NCBI RefSeq assembly: GCF_018598175.1
Contig: NZ_JAHESE010000028.1
Location: 44,160-108,159 of the forward strand
DNA length: 64,000 bases
Origin: Dawidia cretensis
GTDB taxonomy: Bacteria; Bacteroidota; Bacteroidia; Cytophagales; Cyclobacteriaceae
Direction: 5' to 3'
The translations under genes were made by a program, and so were the position numbers. Below the pieces are notes generated by a model that was not told the DNA's origin, did no database searches, and saw nothing but the letters and a program-made list of their open reading frames with translations. Shown here in pieces: positions 62,543-64,000 of the stretch (position 1 is the first letter of the stretch; each line of letters opens with the position of its first letter).

Positions 62543-63463
62543 TAGAAACGGTAGCCGCGTTCTTTCGAAAATGTGGGTTGTTAATCAGGTCTAAAAACTC
62601 ACGTACTACTTAATTTCGTATTGCTGAGTAAATTTCAGTTTTGACACTGTTCGTATATCCATCTTCTTTTGTGAAAATAGCAACAATCTTAGCTATCAGC
62701 AAGAGCCAATGAAGAAATTCACTCATTGCTCGTGCTGCATAGACTAATATATGATGTTGTCGATGAGAAACGATTTAGAAAGAAAGCTAATATCTAGCTG
62801 CGCAAACTTTCTTCAAGTTAAACATCCCCATGAAATGAACTTTGCAAAGCATTCTAAAAACGCAAAAAAAAGTATTGAGAATCAGTGCTTTTTACTCTAA
62901 AAGTCAAGGACCCCCGATCTCGAAGCTCTGGTGAAGGATTGGGTATTGTATGGGTGTTAATTGGGACTTCGTGTAAATGCGATTGAGCTTTTAGGTATCA
63001 TCCGGGGTATTTTCAGAAGATTGTCCGTAGAGTTTTTTACTTCGATGCGGCGCTTTCCGAGGCAAAATTTGTATCCTAATAGCTTAGGAACAGACCGTTA
63101 TACAATGTTTGATGAGTTTTGACCTGGATGAAAATGATTTTGCGCCTAAGATAAATATACAGCAAGACAATTATTGTTGGCTCCAATGGGCCGGTTTGAC
63201 TTTTGCTTCCATGGCATAAAAAAGGACGTGTACCTAGAACGAACATTTCGGCAGAGAGTATAACACCTTTGTAACTCTAGCCAGAGCCCAAAAATTGTCT
63301 GCTCATTAGATGCACCCAGCAAGTGAGGAAATATGTCTCGTGGTTTTTAAGGTCAATTATATTATAGATCAGCAGCAGGTAGTAATTTCCTTTTAATAAA
63401 AAAAACATTAAATTGACTGGATATAAATTTGCTCATGGTTGTATCTTTCAGTTTTACCTGTCA
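62543..63463. other. Gene-free AT-rich interval
   Basis: Over 900 bases with no supported gene on either strand; only repeat copy 6 (62867-62930) stands out. It separates the divergent OLD-type and RelA/SpoT-like genes and may contain both promoters. Confidence 0.5.
62867..62930. repeat. Hairpin plus tRNA-3'-end-like element (copy 6)
   Basis: AAAAAGTATTGA (62867-62878) pairs with TCAGTGCTTTTT (62882-62893), with two G-T wobbles. It is followed at 62907-62925 by 'AGGACCCCCGATCTCGAAG', a decayed version of the tRNA-end flank. The arm is related to copies 1 and 2. Confidence 0.55.
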
Positions 63464-63988
63464 ATGAAAAATAAAATATTGTCGGACTTTGACTTAAACC
63501 ATCGGAAATTTGAAGATTTTAGGTCCAAGCTGGAAATCATTCTGGCTGATTTGCTCCAATTAAATCTGATAAAAGTTCATCAGGTTACTAGTAGAGTGAA
63601 AGACAGAAATAGTCTAGAAAGTAAGATTGATTTAAAAGACAAATACAGCGATTTGCATCAGATAACAGACCTTGTTGGTCTAAGAGTTATCACTTATTTG
63701 GAAAGTGATGTCGATAAGGTAGCTGAGATAATCAAAAATGAATTTTTGATTGACTCTGCCAATTCAGTCGATAAGCGGAATTTGAAATCTGATCAATTTG
63801 GTTACAGATCACTACATTATGTGATGAGCTTAAATGAACTCCGGAGTGCACTTCCAGAGTATAGGCAGTTTGCTTCGATTAAAGCAGAGATTCAGATTAG
63901 ATCGACGCTGCAGCATGTTTGGGTGGATATTCCGGACCATGTTGACCCCGACAGAACGAATCGCCGTCTGAACATTTGCGTGTGTTGA
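63464..63988 (+). CDS. RelA/SpoT-domain (p)ppGpp synthetase-like protein, truncated
   Basis: 174 residues from the ATG at 63464-63466 (the frame opens at 63413). It has the small-alarmone-synthetase pattern: 'KIDLKDKYSDLHQITDLVGL' and 'RVITYLESDVDKVAEII' (about 52-90), 'FGYRSLHYVM' (near 109-118) and 'IKAEIQIRSTLQHVW' (near 140-154). It then departs from the family: the expected 'HAWAEIEHD' reads 'HVWVDIPDH', and only about 15 unrelated residues follow before a TGA at 63986-63988. About 50 or more residues of the usual synthetase C-terminus are lost, so activity is doubtful. Frameshift, truncation or recombination near 63944 could explain it. Confidence 0.75.
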   Translation: MKNKILSDFDLNHRKFEDFRSKLEIILADLLQLNLIKVHQVTSRVKDRNSLESKIDLKDKYSDLHQITDLVGLRVITYLESDVDKVAEIIKNEFLIDSANSVDKRNLKSDQFGYRSLHYVMSLNELRSALPEYRQFASIKAEIQIRSTLQHVWVDIPDHVDPDRTNRRLNICVC

Positions 63989-64000
63989 GATTTAGCAAAT

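Noticed and set aside
57230-63988. Insertion sequence or integrase responsible for the duplications
   Set aside because: No transposase or recombinase frame and no terminal inverted repeats were seen in the window.

Overview
The window looks like chromosomal DNA of a member of the Bacteroidota, most likely a Cytophagales-type soil bacterium. The grounds are a SusC/SusD pair with a hybrid two-component sensor, TlpA/DUF4369, PNPOx, M57 and DUF5648 families, ASxxC-type lipoprotein signals, tail-fibre-like 'GNVGIGT' proteins and the near absence of strong Shine-Dalgarno sites. The species cannot be named from this sequence. No rRNA, intact tRNA, CRISPR array, phage or complete insertion sequence was seen.

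Layout. 1-2.9 kb: three minus-strand genes for secreted proteins, two tail-fibre-like and one large Ig-like protein leaving the left edge. 3.3-7.1 kb: PPK2 polyphosphate kinase and a double pectate-lyase-fold protein. 7.3-15 kb: two AraC regulators, a divergent IMPase-like protein, an NmrA-like reductase, a PNPOx-fold protein and an M1 peptidase fused to a CarboxypepD_reg domain. 15.3-18.5 kb: a TonB-C protein, an ECF sigma factor with an overlapping membrane partner, and a small lipoprotein with an in-frame TGA. 18.5-24.5 kb: SDR, AraC, Crp/Fnr, DUF1330, an M50-like membrane protein that has lost HExxH, a frameshifted gene and an M57/DUF5648 lipoprotein. 25-29 kb: an (alpha/alpha)6-like secreted protein and a TetR-controlled divergent MDR/SDR pair with three evenly spaced operator-like palindromes.

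29-41.4 kb is the main metabolic locus, all on the minus strand: SulP anion transporter, hybrid two-component regulator (broken by a one-base frameshift), SusC, SusD and arylsulfate sulfotransferase. Together they suggest sensing and import of a glycan or other large substrate, linked to sulfate or sulfo-group transfer.

41.5-64 kb is an accessory region, visibly AT-richer, full of small orphan genes and debris. It holds a displaced RHS tip carrying an L,D-transpeptidase-like H...SxGC motif with an overlapping lipoprotein gene as its probable immunity partner, a second toxin C-terminal scrap, many immunity-like proteins (SUKH-like and Imm33/DUF2185-like, several broken), partial copies of genes from the left half (SulP and two small ORFs), an OLD-type ATPase/TOPRIM nuclease and a truncated RelA/SpoT-domain protein. 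Six hairpins flanked by tRNA-3'-end-like sequence are scattered through the window and often sit at the edges of gene fragments.

Several genes are broken by single-base deletions, some in homopolymer runs (about 23.2, 22.97, 37.6 and 53.79 kb). These may be real decay or assembly errors; the raw reads would decide.
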